Source: Planotetraspora phitsanulokensis (GTDB lineage: Bacteria; Actinomycetota; Actinomycetes; Streptosporangiales; Streptosporangiaceae). From it: a DNA stretch of 49,482 nucleotides. The stretch spans positions 1 through 49,482 of the forward strand of contig NZ_BOOP01000010.1 of NCBI RefSeq assembly GCF_016863295.1, written 5' to 3'. The position numbers and the translations under genes were made by a program. Below are positions 39,862-49,343 of this stretch, piece by piece. Position 1 is the stretch's first letter; each line of letters starts with the position of its first letter. The notes under the pieces were generated by a model. It ran no database searches. It was not told where the DNA came from and saw only the letters and a list, made by a program, of their open reading frames with translations.

Positions 39862-41297
39862 CCGGACGCCGTCCCGGCGCCGGGTGCGGGCGAGCCCTGC
39901 AGGCTCGGCGCCGGGACGAGCGCTGCTGAGACGGTCGTGTGAACCTGCCGGAGCGTCCGGTCGAGCGCCGCGAGCGGCGATTCCGGATCGGGCGCGGTCA
40001 CCGGCACCAACTCGGGGACGGGCTTGCGGGCGAGGGCCAGCCGGGTGGCCCCGATGTTGCGCCGCAACGCGCCGTGGGCGGCCCGTCGCGCCCGCTCGGC
40101 CGCCGGGTCTCCCGGCCCCGGTTCCCGTCCCGGGTCGAGGGCGTCGGACAGGGGTCCGCAGGACGCCAGCGGCTCGACGCAGTCGGCCAGGCCTGGACGC
40201 CGGACGACGCGGCGCCAGGCCAGAGCGGGTTCCGCGGCCACGCGGAGCGCCGCCACGCTCCTGTCGAACTCGCGCCGGCCGTCCTCGCCGGGCTTCTCGA
40301 GCAGCGCCCCCAGTGCGGCCAGCGTCCGCGCCAGGTTCTTCCGCATGACCGCCTCCGTCCTCACCGGCACGAGGACCCAGGCCGGAAGGACCCCGCACAG
40401 GCAGCCGACGACGACCGCGGCCAGCCTTTCCCCAAGGACCTCGATCCCGGAGACCCCCGCCGGAGCGGCGAGGCCGTACAGCAGGGCGAGGATGCTGGTG
40501 ACGCAGAAGGACCAGTACGCGTAGTTCCGGTCACGCAGGATCAGCCCGGCCAGGAGGTACGCGAAGATCATTACGGCCACGAGCCACCCGTGACCGAGGA
40601 CGAGGACCCCGACGAGGGTGGAGGTCGCCGTTCCGAGAAGGGCGCCACCGGTGCGCTGGATGCTCCGGTGCACGACGTGACCCCGGGAGCGTGCCCCAAC
40701 CGACACGGTGAACGCGCTGATCACCACCCAGGGCCAGTGGCCGGGGAAGATCAGATGGCCGAGGGAGAACGCCAGGGCGAGCGCGGCGGCCGACTGCGCG
40801 GCGAACCTCGTGTGGACCGACCCGGCGGTTCCCTCCGGTGCCGGTTCCCCGGCGGGGGCGCGGATCGAGGTGAGGGCGGTCCATCCGACCGCGACGACGC
40901 TCGCCACGACCGCCCACACCAGAGCGCTCCACGGGTCGTGCCCCACGGGCACCGGCGCGATGAAGAGCCCGATCAGCGGAAGCAACATCATCCGCCCGAT
41001 CGCGGCGGCCCGGGGACCGTACCTGCGCAGATGGACCGACACGAAGACCGCGGCCACGAAGACGGCCTCTCCCAGCAGCGGCGACCAGTGCATCAGGGCG
41101 CCGATCAGGCCGGTGACGACGACCACGGGCACGACCAGCAGCGAGCGGCGGCCCGCCTTCGCGCGCTCCAGCGAGATCGCCAGGACGACGCCCAGGATGA
41201 CGACGCCCAGCGACTGCCGCTCGCCCGAGGCCAGTACGCCCAGCGTCACGGCGGTGCCTACCGCGGCGACGAAGGAGCGGGGAATTTTAATACGCAT
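39858..41297 (-). CDS. FUSC family membrane protein
   Basis: A 479-residue protein. It has two bundles of short membrane helices (about 6-150 and 185-310) including [20 protein letters not shown] and [20 protein letters not shown], followed by a long cytoplasmic C-terminal part of 160 residues. FUSC/aromatic acid exporter proteins include aaeB-type efflux pumps. The ATG 41297 opens the family start (MRIKIPRSF). It is divergent from a MarR gene and likely to be repressed by it. Confidence 0.85.
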   Translation of the reverse strand: MRIKIPRSFVAAVGTAVTLGVLASGERQSLGVVILGVVLAISLERAKAGRRSLLVVPVVVVTGLIGALMHWSPLLGEAVFVAAVFVSVHLRRYGPRAAAIGRMMLLPLIGLFIAPVPVGHDPWSALVWAVVASVVAVGWTALTSIRAPAGEPAPEGTAGSVHTRFAAQSAAALALAFSLGHLIFPGHWPWVVISAFTVSVGARSRGHVVHRSIQRTGGALLGTATSTLVGVLVLGHGWLVAVMIFAYLLAGLILRDRNYAYWSFCVTSILALLYGLAAPAGVSGIEVLGERLAAVVVGCLCGVLPAWVLVPVRTEAVMRKNLARTLAALGALLEKPGEDGRREFDRSVAALRVAAEPALAWRRVVRRPGLADCVEPLASCGPLSDALDPGREPGPGDPAAERARRAAHGALRRNIGATRLALARKPVPELVPVTAPDPESPLAALDRTLRQVHTTVSAALVPAPSLQGSPAPGAGTASG

Positions 41298-41300
41298 AGT

Positions 41301-41359
41301 CTTACGATTTTTGCCTGAAATATTGGGTGTTAGCAAGCAAGAGCGTAGGATCTCGTAAG
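41301..41359. promoter_or_regulatory. FUSC/marR divergent promoter region
   Basis: For marR: -35 TTGGGT (41323-41328), 17 bases, -10 TAGGAT (41346-41351), seven bases, then GTG 41359, with no Shine-Dalgarno sequence, so leaderless. An inverted repeat CTTACGA (41301-41307) and TCGTAAG (41353-41359) brackets the 61-base gap, next to the two start codons, and is a candidate MarR operator. Confidence 0.68.
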
Positions 41360-41790
41360 TGGAAGAGCACGAGGGGACGGCCGCCGTACGGCGGGGCGCG
41401 ATGCGGCTCGCCAGACGGCTGCGCGCGGAGAGACCGGCGGAGAGCCTCAGCGGCGCCAAGCTGAGCGTGCTCGCTCACCTCTACCGGAACGGGGGGATGA
41501 CGCCGAAGGAGATCGCCGCGGCGGACCACGTGCAGGCCCAGTCGATGACCCGCGTGCTGGCCGACCTGGAAGGGCACGGGCTCGTGAGGCGTGACCGCGA
41601 CCCCTCCGACGGGCGGCGGTCGCTGCTGACCCTCACGCCCTCCGGGCAGGCGGCGCTGATCGAGGACATGTCGTACCGGGACGAGTGGCTCGCGGCCGCG
41701 ATCGCCCGGCACCTGTCGCCCGCCGAGCGCCACCTGCTGTACCTCGCCGGCGAGCTCATGGACCGGCTGGCGGCGGCGGCGGACGTCTGA
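41359..41790 (+). CDS. MarR family regulator
   Basis: A 143-residue MarR protein: a winged helix in LSGAKLSVLAHLYRNGGMTP, KEIAAADHVQAQSMTRVLAD, LEGHGLVRRDRDPSDGRRSL, then a helical C-terminus. Divergent from FUSC. It probably represses both genes until a phenolic or other ligand binds (inference). Leaderless GTG start at 41359. Confidence 0.9.
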   Translation: MEEHEGTAAVRRGAMRLARRLRAERPAESLSGAKLSVLAHLYRNGGMTPKEIAAADHVQAQSMTRVLADLEGHGLVRRDRDPSDGRRSLLTLTPSGQAALIEDMSYRDEWLAAAIARHLSPAERHLLYLAGELMDRLAAAADV

Positions 41791-41823
41791 CCCGCCTGTG
41801 ACCGAAGCCACCCGGACCGGGGA

Positions 41824-41852
41824 TTAACGACTGGCGACCGCCGGGTTATCGT
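41824..41852 (+). promoter_or_regulatory. leaderless promoter of the PPOX-fold gene
   Basis: -35 TTAACG (41824-41829), 17 bases, -10 TATCGT (41847-41852), six bases, then ATG 41859. No Shine-Dalgarno sequence lies before the ATG. Confidence 0.7.
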
Positions 41853-41858
41853 CGCGAC

Positions 41859-42434
41859 ATGGGGAAGATCTACGAGCGGCTCACCGACCGGTTGCGCGGC
41901 TTCATCACCACCCAGCCCGTCTACTTCGTCGCGACGGCCCCGCAGGGCGGCGGACACGTGAACGTGTCCCCCAAGGGGTACGCGGACACCTTCGCCGTGA
42001 TCGACGACACCACGGTCGCCTATCTGGACCTGGACGGAAGCGGCGTCGAGACGATCGCCCACCTGCGCGACGACGGCCGCGTCACCGTGATGTTCTGCGC
42101 CTTCACCGGTCCCCCGAAAATCGTCCGCCTGTACGGCACGGGCCGCGTCGTCACGCCGCACGACGCGGACTTCGGCGACCTGCTCACGCTGTTCGGCCCG
42201 CATCCGGGGGTCAGGTCGATCATCGTGGTCGCCTGCGACCGGATCTCCGACTCGTGCGGGTACTCCGTGCCGTTCATGACCTACGACCAGGACAGGACGC
42301 TGCTCGACGAGTGGGCGGACCGCAAGGACGTCCAGCAGAAGCGGGACTACCGGGCCAGGCACAACCGGGAGAGCATCGACGGCCTGCCCGCGCTGCGGGC
42401 CGAGGAGACCGACCCGGTGACCCTGCGTTCCTGA
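41859..42434 (+). CDS. pyridoxamine 5'-phosphate oxidase-fold protein
   Basis: A 191-residue FMN-binding split-barrel protein: VYFVATAPQGGGHVNVSPKG, VAYLDLDGSGVETIAHLRDD, RVTVMFCAFTGPPKIVRLYG. Such proteins may bind FMN, heme or F420; the reaction is unknown. The C-terminal 60 residues contain YSVPFMTYDQDRTLLDEWAD. Leaderless start at 41859. Convergent with htpX, five bases between the stops. Confidence 0.88.
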   Translation: MGKIYERLTDRLRGFITTQPVYFVATAPQGGGHVNVSPKGYADTFAVIDDTTVAYLDLDGSGVETIAHLRDDGRVTVMFCAFTGPPKIVRLYGTGRVVTPHDADFGDLLTLFGPHPGVRSIIVVACDRISDSCGYSVPFMTYDQDRTLLDEWADRKDVQQKRDYRARHNRESIDGLPALRAEETDPVTLRS

Positions 42435-42439
42435 CCTCG

Positions 42440-43288
42440 TCAGCGCCGGTAGCCGGCCATCCGCTCCAAGCGGGAGATCCGCTCGGCGATCGGCGGGTGG
42501 GTGGAGAACAGCCTGCCGATCCCTGCCTGGCGGAACGGGTTCGCGATCATCATGTGGCTCGCCGACGCCAGCCGTCCGTTCTCGGGGAGCGGCAGCTGGC
42601 GGATGCCCATCTCGATCTTCCGCAGAGCGGAGGCCAGCGCGAGCGGGTCGCCCGTCAGCCGGGCCCCGGACTCGTCGGCGGCGAACTCGCGCGACCGGGA
42701 GATCGCCATCTGGATCATCGACGCGGCCACCGGACCGAGGATCATGACGAGCAGGGCGCCCAGGATTCCCGGGCCCTCGTCGTCGTCCGAGCCGAAGAAC
42801 AGGCCGATGTAGCCGAAATAGGTGATCATCGTGGCGAGCGCGCCGGCGACCGAGGAGATGAGGATGTCGCGGTTGTAGACGTGCGACAGCTCGTGCCCGA
42901 TGACTCCCTTGAGCTCGCGCTCGTTGAGCATGCCGAGGATGCCGTGGGTGACGCAGACGGCCGCGTTGCGCGGGTTGCGGCCCGTCGCGAACGCGTTGGG
43001 CTGCATGGTCGGGGACACGTAGAGCCGGGGCATCGGCTGGCGGGCGTCGTAGGACAGCTCCCGCACGATCCGGTACAGCACCGGCTGCTCGACCTCGGCG
43101 ACCGGCCGGGCCCGCATGGCGGACAGCGCGATCTTGTCGGAGAAGAAGTACGCGAGACCGTTCGCGACGAGCGCGAGCACCAGCGCGAGCCGCAGCCCCG
43201 CGCCACCTCCGATCCAGGCCCCCACCACCAGGATCAACGCGGACAGCGCTCCAAGAAGGATCGCGGTCCGCAGGCCGTTGTGGTGCAC
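42440..43288 (-). CDS. htpX: HtpX-type membrane zinc metalloprotease (M48)
   Basis: A 282-residue M48 protease: two N-terminal membrane segments (about 8-29 and 32-50), NAFATGRNP, the zinc motif HELSH (132-136), two further hydrophobic segments, and [13 protein letters not shown] with the third ligand Glu. HtpX degrades damaged membrane proteins. GTG 43288 has GGAGGA upstream at proper spacing. It follows the nuo operon but is separated from nuoN by 85 bases and has its own ribosome binding site. Confidence 0.94.
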   Translation of the reverse strand: MHHNGLRTAILLGALSALILVVGAWIGGGAGLRLALVLALVANGLAYFFSDKIALSAMRARPVAEVEQPVLYRIVRELSYDARQPMPRLYVSPTMQPNAFATGRNPRNAAVCVTHGILGMLNERELKGVIGHELSHVYNRDILISSVAGALATMITYFGYIGLFFGSDDDEGPGILGALLVMILGPVAASMIQMAISRSREFAADESGARLTGDPLALASALRKIEMGIRQLPLPENGRLASASHMMIANPFRQAGIGRLFSTHPPIAERISRLERMAGYRR

Positions 43289-43373
43289 GCCTCCTCCTCA
43301 CGGTCAGGTGCGTTCAGCCTTACTAACGCCTACGGCCTGGCTGAACGTTCCCCGTTGAACAGGCGCTGTGATC

Positions 43374-44858
43374 TCAGCCGACCGCCGACAGCACCACCTG
43401 CGGGGCGACGGAGAAGGCCAGCGTGACGGCCACCGCCAGTCCCACGGCCACCGCGACGGGCCCGGACCTGGGCCGGCTCGCCCCCGTGGAGAGCGGGGTG
43501 AAGAGCCGGGCCGTCCAGGCGATGTAGTAGTAGAGCCCGATGACAGTGTTGGCCGCCATCACGACGGCGAGCCAGCCGAGTCCTCCGTCGACGATCGCGC
43601 GGAAGACGACGACCTTGGCGAACAGGCCCGCGAGGCCGGGGGGAAGCCCCGCCAGGCAGATGAGCGAGAAGGCGAGGGACAACGCCGCGACCGGGCTGTG
43701 GAAGGCCAGCCCCTGGTAGTCGTCCAGGTCGTTGCGTTCCCGCGCCCGCGCGACCAGCATGACCACGCCGAACGCCACCAGGTTCATCGCCGCGTAGAAC
43801 GCCAGGTAGGCCACCGACGCGCCGGCCGCGTCCCGGGGGACGCCGGCGAAGGCGGCCAGCGGGGCGAGGATGTACCCGGACTGGGCGACCGACGACCAGG
43901 CCAGCAGCCGTACGGCCTGGCGTTGCCGCATCGCCAGCACGTTGCCGGCGGTCATGGTCAGCGCGGCGATGACGGCGACGACGGGCGCCCACACGGCGGC
44001 CTGGCTCGCCAGCGCGGTCGTCAGGATCAGGATCAGTCCGGCGAATCCCGCGGCCTTGGAGATGACCGACAGCAGCGCCGCCACCGGGATCGGCGCGCCC
44101 TGGTAGACGTCGGCCGCCCAGAAGTGGAACGGCACGGCGGCGACCTTGAACGCGAATCCGGCCAGCACGAGCACGATCGCGACGGTCGTGACGCCCGGGG
44201 CGACCCCGGCCGGCGCGGCGCTCTGCCCGGACGCGTAGAAGGCGGCGATGCGATCCAGGTACACCGAGCCGGTCACGCCGTACATCAACGAGACGCCGAA
44301 CAACATGATCGCGGTGGAGACCACCGAAACGAGGAACAGCTTGAGCGCCGCCTCGGAGGCCCGGCCGTCATAGCGCCGCATCGCCGTCAGCGCGAAGACG
44401 GGCAGGGAGACGAGCTCCAGGGACACGACCAACATGATCAGGTCACGCGAGGCCGCCAGCAGCACCGCCCCGGTCAGCGTGCCGAGCAGCAGGAAGTACC
44501 ACTCGCCGACCGGAACCCGCCCACTCGTCAGCTCCGCCATGGACAGCAGGACGACCACGACCCCGGCCGCGAGCACGAGGCCCGTGAACACGAGCGTGAA
44601 CCGGTCGAGGACGAACGAGCACGACTCGCCGCCCCCGAGCGAGGCGGGCACGCAGAAGGTGCGCCGCACCCCTCCCTGTACGGCCTGTGCCACGAGGACG
44701 GCCAGGGCCGCGGCGACGCCGCCGAGCGCGACGACGCCCAGCAGCCGCCCGCCGCCGGGGCGCGCGGGGAGGAAGGCGTCGAGCACCAGGACCAGCCCCG
44801 CCGTCAGGGCGAGGATCAGCGGAACGGCGATGGCGGTGTAGTCGATCGACTGGATCAT
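43374..44858 (-). CDS. nuoN: NADH-quinone oxidoreductase subunit N
   Basis: A 494-residue antiporter-like subunit of complex I with about fourteen membrane helices. It has the proton-channel motif VSLELVSLPVFALTAMRRYD (Glu in helix 5), FKVAAVPFHFWAADVYQGAP with the Lys of helix 7, and ISKAAGFAGLILI. Its ATG overlaps the nuoM stop by four bases. It is the last nuo gene here. Confidence 0.96.
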   Translation of the reverse strand: MIQSIDYTAIAVPLILALTAGLVLVLDAFLPARPGGGRLLGVVALGGVAAALAVLVAQAVQGGVRRTFCVPASLGGGESCSFVLDRFTLVFTGLVLAAGVVVVLLSMAELTSGRVPVGEWYFLLLGTLTGAVLLAASRDLIMLVVSLELVSLPVFALTAMRRYDGRASEAALKLFLVSVVSTAIMLFGVSLMYGVTGSVYLDRIAAFYASGQSAAPAGVAPGVTTVAIVLVLAGFAFKVAAVPFHFWAADVYQGAPIPVAALLSVISKAAGFAGLILILTTALASQAAVWAPVVAVIAALTMTAGNVLAMRQRQAVRLLAWSSVAQSGYILAPLAAFAGVPRDAAGASVAYLAFYAAMNLVAFGVVMLVARARERNDLDDYQGLAFHSPVAALSLAFSLICLAGLPPGLAGLFAKVVVFRAIVDGGLGWLAVVMAANTVIGLYYYIAWTARLFTPLSTGASRPRSGPVAVAVGLAVAVTLAFSVAPQVVLSAVG

Positions 44859-46474
44859 CCGGCGCCACCCCCGAGACCGAAGATCGCCTGCACGGCGGGA
44901 CCCGTGAGGTCGAGCAGCGCCTTGGGCCAGACGCCGAACAGGATGGTCAGCGCCACGAGCGGCACCCAGGCGACCAGTTCACCGGCCGTCACGTCGGCCA
45001 GGCGGCCGGCCGGCGGATGGGATTCCTCGACCTCGGCGACGGCCGTCCCGGTGGCGACGGGCTCGCCGGGTCCGAGCACGACGCGAACCTCCTCAGCCGA
45101 GGCCAGTGCCGGCCCGACGGGGACCGTCTCCCGCGGCCGGCCGTGGGTCACCCTCGACAACATCACCAGGAAGTAGGCCGCCGTGAGCACCGTGCCGATG
45201 CCGCCCACGGTCATGAACACGAGGAAGAGCGGCCGGGACAGACCGGCGGCGGGCCGGAACGCCCCCAGCAGGGCGAGCATCTCGCCCCAGAACCCGGCCA
45301 GCCCCGGCAGGCCGAGCGAGGCGACGCAGGCGAAGGTGAGCAGCGAGCCGATGTACGGCAGTCGGCGCAGCATGCCGCCGCCGAGCCTGACCATGTCGGC
45401 CGTGCCGTACCGCTCCTTGATCCCTCCGGCGACGAAGAACAGCAGCCCGGTGATCAGGCCGTGCGCGATGTTGCCGAACAGCGCGGCGTTCATGCCCACG
45501 GGCGTGAGCGTGGCGAAGCCGAGCAGCACGAAGCCCATGTGGCCGACGGACGAGTAGGCGATCATGCGCTTGAGATCGCGCTGGGCGAGACAGGCCAGTG
45601 ATCCGTAGATGATCCCGACCACCGCCAGCGCCCCGAGCCAGGGGGCGAGGGCCGCGGCGCCCTCGGGCAGGATCGGGATCGCGATCCTGGCGAAGCCGTA
45701 CGAGCCCATCTTGAGCAGCACGCCCGCCAGCAGGACCGAGCCGACCGTCGGCGCCTCGGTGTGCGCGTCGGGCAGCCAGGTGTGGAGCGGCCACATCGGC
45801 GTCTTGACCGCGAGGCCGATCCCGACGGCCAGGAACGCCACGATCTGCATGGATCTCGCGATGCCCGCCCCGTGCCCGGCGGCCAGTTCGACCATGTCGA
45901 GGGTGCCCGCCTGCGCCCAGATCACCAGCAGGCCGAGCAGGAGGACGGCCGAGCCGAGCAGCGTGTAGAGGATGAACTTCACCGCCGCCGCACGCCGGTC
46001 GCGGCCGCCCCAAATGGCGATGACGAAGTACATCGGGACGAGCACGACCTCGAAGAACACGAAGAAGAGCAGCAGATCGAGGGCGAGGAAGGTGCCGATC
46101 ATCCCGACTTCGAGCACGAGCAGCGTGAACACCAGCGCCCTGACGCGCCCGCCGTCCGGCGGACGCCAGGCGAGGTGGACGAAGCAGAGCAGGCTCAGCA
46201 GCGCGGTCAGCACGACCAGCGGCAGCGAGATGCCGTCCACGCCGAGGTGGAACCGCAGATCGAGGCCGGGGATCCACGACCAGTCGGTTTGGAGCTGCAT
46301 GCGGCCCGCGTCGCCGTAGTCGAAGACCACCGCGACGACGACCGCGAGCAGGAAGGTCAGCGCCGAGACGGCGATCCCGAACCGGCCGGCCGCCCGTCCG
46401 GCGAACGCGGGCGCGGTCAGGCTCGCGGCGCCGGCAAGAGGCACCGCGAGCAGCGCGAGCAGAAGCCAGCTCAT
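44855..46474 (-). CDS. nuoM: NADH-quinone oxidoreductase subunit M
   Basis: A 539-residue membrane subunit: LRFHLGVDGISLPLVVLTAL, FFEVVLVPMYFVIAIWGGRD (proton-channel Glu), KTPMWPLHTWLPDAHTEAPT (channel Lys), SSVGHMGFVLLG. The C-terminal end has an acidic, variable loop (SAEEVRVVLGPG) before the last helix. ATGA overlap with nuoL upstream and with nuoN downstream. Confidence 0.96.
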   Translation of the reverse strand: MSWLLLALLAVPLAGAASLTAPAFAGRAAGRFGIAVSALTFLLAVVVAVVFDYGDAGRMQLQTDWSWIPGLDLRFHLGVDGISLPLVVLTALLSLLCFVHLAWRPPDGGRVRALVFTLLVLEVGMIGTFLALDLLLFFVFFEVVLVPMYFVIAIWGGRDRRAAAVKFILYTLLGSAVLLLGLLVIWAQAGTLDMVELAAGHGAGIARSMQIVAFLAVGIGLAVKTPMWPLHTWLPDAHTEAPTVGSVLLAGVLLKMGSYGFARIAIPILPEGAAALAPWLGALAVVGIIYGSLACLAQRDLKRMIAYSSVGHMGFVLLGFATLTPVGMNAALFGNIAHGLITGLLFFVAGGIKERYGTADMVRLGGGMLRRLPYIGSLLTFACVASLGLPGLAGFWGEMLALLGAFRPAAGLSRPLFLVFMTVGGIGTVLTAAYFLVMLSRVTHGRPRETVPVGPALASAEEVRVVLGPGEPVATGTAVAEVEESHPPAGRLADVTAGELVAWVPLVALTILFGVWPKALLDLTGPAVQAIFGLGGGAG

Positions 46475-48381
46475 CCCAGCACCACCGCCGCCACCGTGAT
46501 CAGCAAGAGTCCGGCCAGCAGGCCCGTCACGTAGAGCTGGGCGTTGCCGTTCTGGGCGAGGCGCACGACCCCGGACAGGCCCATCGTCAGCCGGCCCGAC
46601 CCTCGGACGGCGCCGTCGACCACCTGCCGGTCGGCCCTGACGACCCCGTGAGCCAGCCGGAGGATCGGCCGCGCGAACACCGCCCGGTACGCCTCGTCCA
46701 CGTAGAAGGCCCGCTCACACGCCGTTCGGAACGGGCCGAGCATCCGGGCCGGGTCCTGGTGCGGCGCTCCGCGCCAGAAGGTGTAGACGACGCCGGCGCC
46801 CAGCAGGGCGACGATCAGGCTCACCAGCGCGGACCCCCAGTCGACCTCGGAGACCCCGGCGAATCCCAGCAGCAGGGCGGGCACGGCGAGCACGCCGATC
46901 GGCCAGAGCATCGACCTCGGCGCCTCCCGGCCGTCGAACACGTGGGCCGTGCCGGGTGGGGGCTCGGGCAGCGCCTCGACCCTCGACGGCCCGAAGAACG
47001 TGCGCAGCCAGGCCCGCATCGCGTACGCGCCGGTCACTCCGACGGTCAGCAACGCCGCGCCGTACAGGAAGGGCTGGGCCGGGGAGTGCGAGTGCTCGAT
47101 GGCGGCGATCACCGCGTCCTTGCTGAAGAAGCCGCTCGCCGGAGGCAGCCCCATCAGGGCGGCGAAGCCGATCGTCATCCCCGCGAACGTGAACGGGATG
47201 GAGGTGCGCAGCCCGCCCATGTGGCTCATCAGGTTGGACCCGACATGGTGGATCACGGCGCCGGCCCCGAGGAACAGCAGCGCCTTGAACGCGCCGTGCG
47301 TCAGCAGATGGAAGATCGCCGCCTTGTCCGATCCCGCCGCGAGTCCTCCCGCCATGTACGCCAGCTGGCTGATCGTCGAATAGGCGAGGACCCGTTTGAG
47401 GTCGTTCTGCGCGAGGGCGGCCAGCGCGGCGCCCAGCATGCCGACGGCCGCGACCACGCCCAGGACGTCGAGGGTCGGCTGGGCGCCGAGAAACGCGGGG
47501 TAGAGGCGCGCGACGATGAAGATGCCCGCCGCGACCATCGTGGCCGCGTGGATGAGCGCGCTGATCGGGGTGGGACCGGCCATGGCGTCCGGCAGCCAGG
47601 TCTGCAACGGCACCTGCGCGCTCTTGCCCGCGACGCCGGCGAGCAGCAACATCGTCGCGGTGATCAGGGTGCCCCGGGGGATGTCGGCGCTCAGCACGGC
47701 GTCGATCCGGAAGCTGCCCGCGGCCATCCCCAGCGAGAAGATCCCGAACAGGAAGCCGACGTCGCCGAGCCGGGTGACGAGGAACGCCTTGACCGCGGCC
47801 CTGGAGTTCGCGCGGTCCTCCCACCAGTGCCCGATCAGGAGGTAGGAGCACAGGCCCATGATCTCCCAGCCGGCGTAGAGGACGATCAGGTCCCCCGCGT
47901 AGACCACCAGGAGCATCGCACTGGTGAACAGGCTGATGAAGGCGCTGTAGGAGGCGTAGCGCGGATCGTCGCGCATGTACCCGACCGAGTACACCTGGAC
48001 GGCGAGCGCCACGACGACCACGAGGACGCCGATCAGGATCGACAGCCCGTCGGCCCGCAACGTGACCGAGATGGGCACCGACCCCGTGTCGACCACGGTG
48101 AGCGTGCCCTCGGTGCTGCCCGGGAGGAGCCCGGCCCAGAATTCCGAACCCGTATAGGACGCCGAGCCGCGTGGCAGCGCGCGGGCCGACCACACCGCCA
48201 GCCAGAGCGTCAGGAGGGACGACGCCGTGACGGGCGCGATCGCGAACCACGCCGCCCGGCGTGCGGCGGCGCGGTCGTTCTCCTCTGTACGGCTCCCGCC
48301 GCGCGGCCACCGCGAACCGAGCAGCCCCGCCACGGCGGCCGCGAACGGTAAAAGGACGATCAGAGCGACCACAGAGATCAC
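46471..48381 (-). CDS. nuoL: NADH-quinone oxidoreductase subunit L
   Basis: A 636-residue subunit with about sixteen helices and the long lateral helix at the C-terminus. It has [40 protein letters not shown] (channel Glu), [20 protein letters not shown] (channel Lys) and [18 protein letters not shown] 48381 overlaps the nuoK stop (GTGA), and this start is preferred over the longer open frame. Confidence 0.96.
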   Translation of the reverse strand: MISVVALIVLLPFAAAVAGLLGSRWPRGGSRTEENDRAAARRAAWFAIAPVTASSLLTLWLAVWSARALPRGSASYTGSEFWAGLLPGSTEGTLTVVDTGSVPISVTLRADGLSILIGVLVVVVALAVQVYSVGYMRDDPRYASYSAFISLFTSAMLLVVYAGDLIVLYAGWEIMGLCSYLLIGHWWEDRANSRAAVKAFLVTRLGDVGFLFGIFSLGMAAGSFRIDAVLSADIPRGTLITATMLLLAGVAGKSAQVPLQTWLPDAMAGPTPISALIHAATMVAAGIFIVARLYPAFLGAQPTLDVLGVVAAVGMLGAALAALAQNDLKRVLAYSTISQLAYMAGGLAAGSDKAAIFHLLTHGAFKALLFLGAGAVIHHVGSNLMSHMGGLRTSIPFTFAGMTIGFAALMGLPPASGFFSKDAVIAAIEHSHSPAQPFLYGAALLTVGVTGAYAMRAWLRTFFGPSRVEALPEPPPGTAHVFDGREAPRSMLWPIGVLAVPALLLGFAGVSEVDWGSALVSLIVALLGAGVVYTFWRGAPHQDPARMLGPFRTACERAFYVDEAYRAVFARPILRLAHGVVRADRQVVDGAVRGSGRLTMGLSGVVRLAQNGNAQLYVTGLLAGLLLITVAAVVLG

Positions 48382-48770
48382 GACCTGGCCTCCCTGTCGG
48401 CGTCCTCGCCCACGGCCGCCCGGTCGGGGGAGGCCTCGGACTGCTGGGAGACCTCCGGCGAGCCGCCCTCCGCGAGGTCGCGGAGGCGGTCGACGTCGAT
48501 GCTCCGCCGGTTGCGGTAGACGGCCAGGACGATGGCCAGTCCCAGGCCGATCTCGGCGGCCGCGATCACGATGACGAACAGCGTGAGCACCTGGCCGCCG
48601 TGCAGCCGGTCCCTCAGCCACACGTCGAAGGCGACGAGGTTGAGGTTGACGGCGTTCAGCATGAGCTCGACCGACATCAGCACGAGGATCGCGTTGCGGC
48701 GGGCCAGCACGCCGTACACGCCGATTGAGAAGAGCAGGGCGGAGACGACGACGGGGTAGACGATGTGCAC
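48378..48770 (-). CDS. nuoK: NADH-quinone oxidoreductase subunit K
   Basis: A 130-residue subunit with three helices: [40 protein letters not shown] with the conserved Glu, and [20 protein letters not shown] with the second Glu. The usual NuoK is about 100 residues; here a 30-residue acidic tail (about 100-130) is added. GTG 48770 lies 33 bases after nuoJ. Confidence 0.95.
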   Translation of the reverse strand: MHIVYPVVVSALLFSIGVYGVLARRNAILVLMSVELMLNAVNLNLVAFDVWLRDRLHGGQVLTLFVIVIAAAEIGLGLAIVLAVYRNRRSIDVDRLRDLAEGGSPEVSQQSEASPDRAAVGEDADREARS

Positions 48771-48803
48771 CTCAGGCCACCGTCCCGTCGCACGCGGCAG
48801 GAG

Positions 48804-49343
48804 TCATTCCCGCCCCCTGATGTCGGTGCGGGAAAGGACGATGGCCCCGATCAGCGCGGCCAGCAGCAGCACGGACAGGGCCTCGAAGGGCAGCACCCAG
48901 GTCTTGAAGATGCTCGACCCGAGCGGCTTGGCCGCCCCCTGGCCGGGATCGAGCGGGGCGTAGGCCGTGCCGAACCCCGCGACGACGACGCTCACCAGCA
49001 CTCCGGCCGTGGCGAGGGCGACGAGGACCGCGGCCCACCGGTTGCCGGAGTCGAGGTCGGCCGAGCGCCCGATGGGCGCCCGCGTCAGCATGATCCCGAA
49101 CAGCAGCAGCACGACGACCGCGCCCACGTAGATGAGCACCTGGACCCAGGCGACGAACTCCGCCGTCAGCACGAGGTAACTCCCGGCCAGCGCGCCGAAG
49201 CAGACGACGAGCCACAGCGCCGCGTGGACGAGTTGCCTCGTCGTGACCACCAGCAGCGCGGATCCGAGCACGACGACGCCGAGCAGCAGGAACACCACCT
49301 CCGGGCCGCTGGGCGGCCAGAACCCCGGCGTCTCGGCTGTCAC
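48804..49343 (-). CDS. nuoJ: NADH-quinone oxidoreductase subunit J
   Basis: A 179-residue membrane subunit with five helices: EVVFLLLGVVVLGSALLVVT, LVHAALWLVVCFGALAGSYL, EFVAWVQVLIYVGAVVVLLL with the conserved VQVLIYVGA, and two C-terminal ones. GTG 49343 overlaps the stop of the previous gene by four bases (GTGA). Confidence 0.95.
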   Translation of the reverse strand: MTAETPGFWPPSGPEVVFLLLGVVVLGSALLVVTTRQLVHAALWLVVCFGALAGSYLVLTAEFVAWVQVLIYVGAVVVLLLFGIMLTRAPIGRSADLDSGNRWAAVLVALATAGVLVSVVVAGFGTAYAPLDPGQGAAKPLGSSIFKTWVLPFEALSVLLLAALIGAIVLSRTDIRGRE

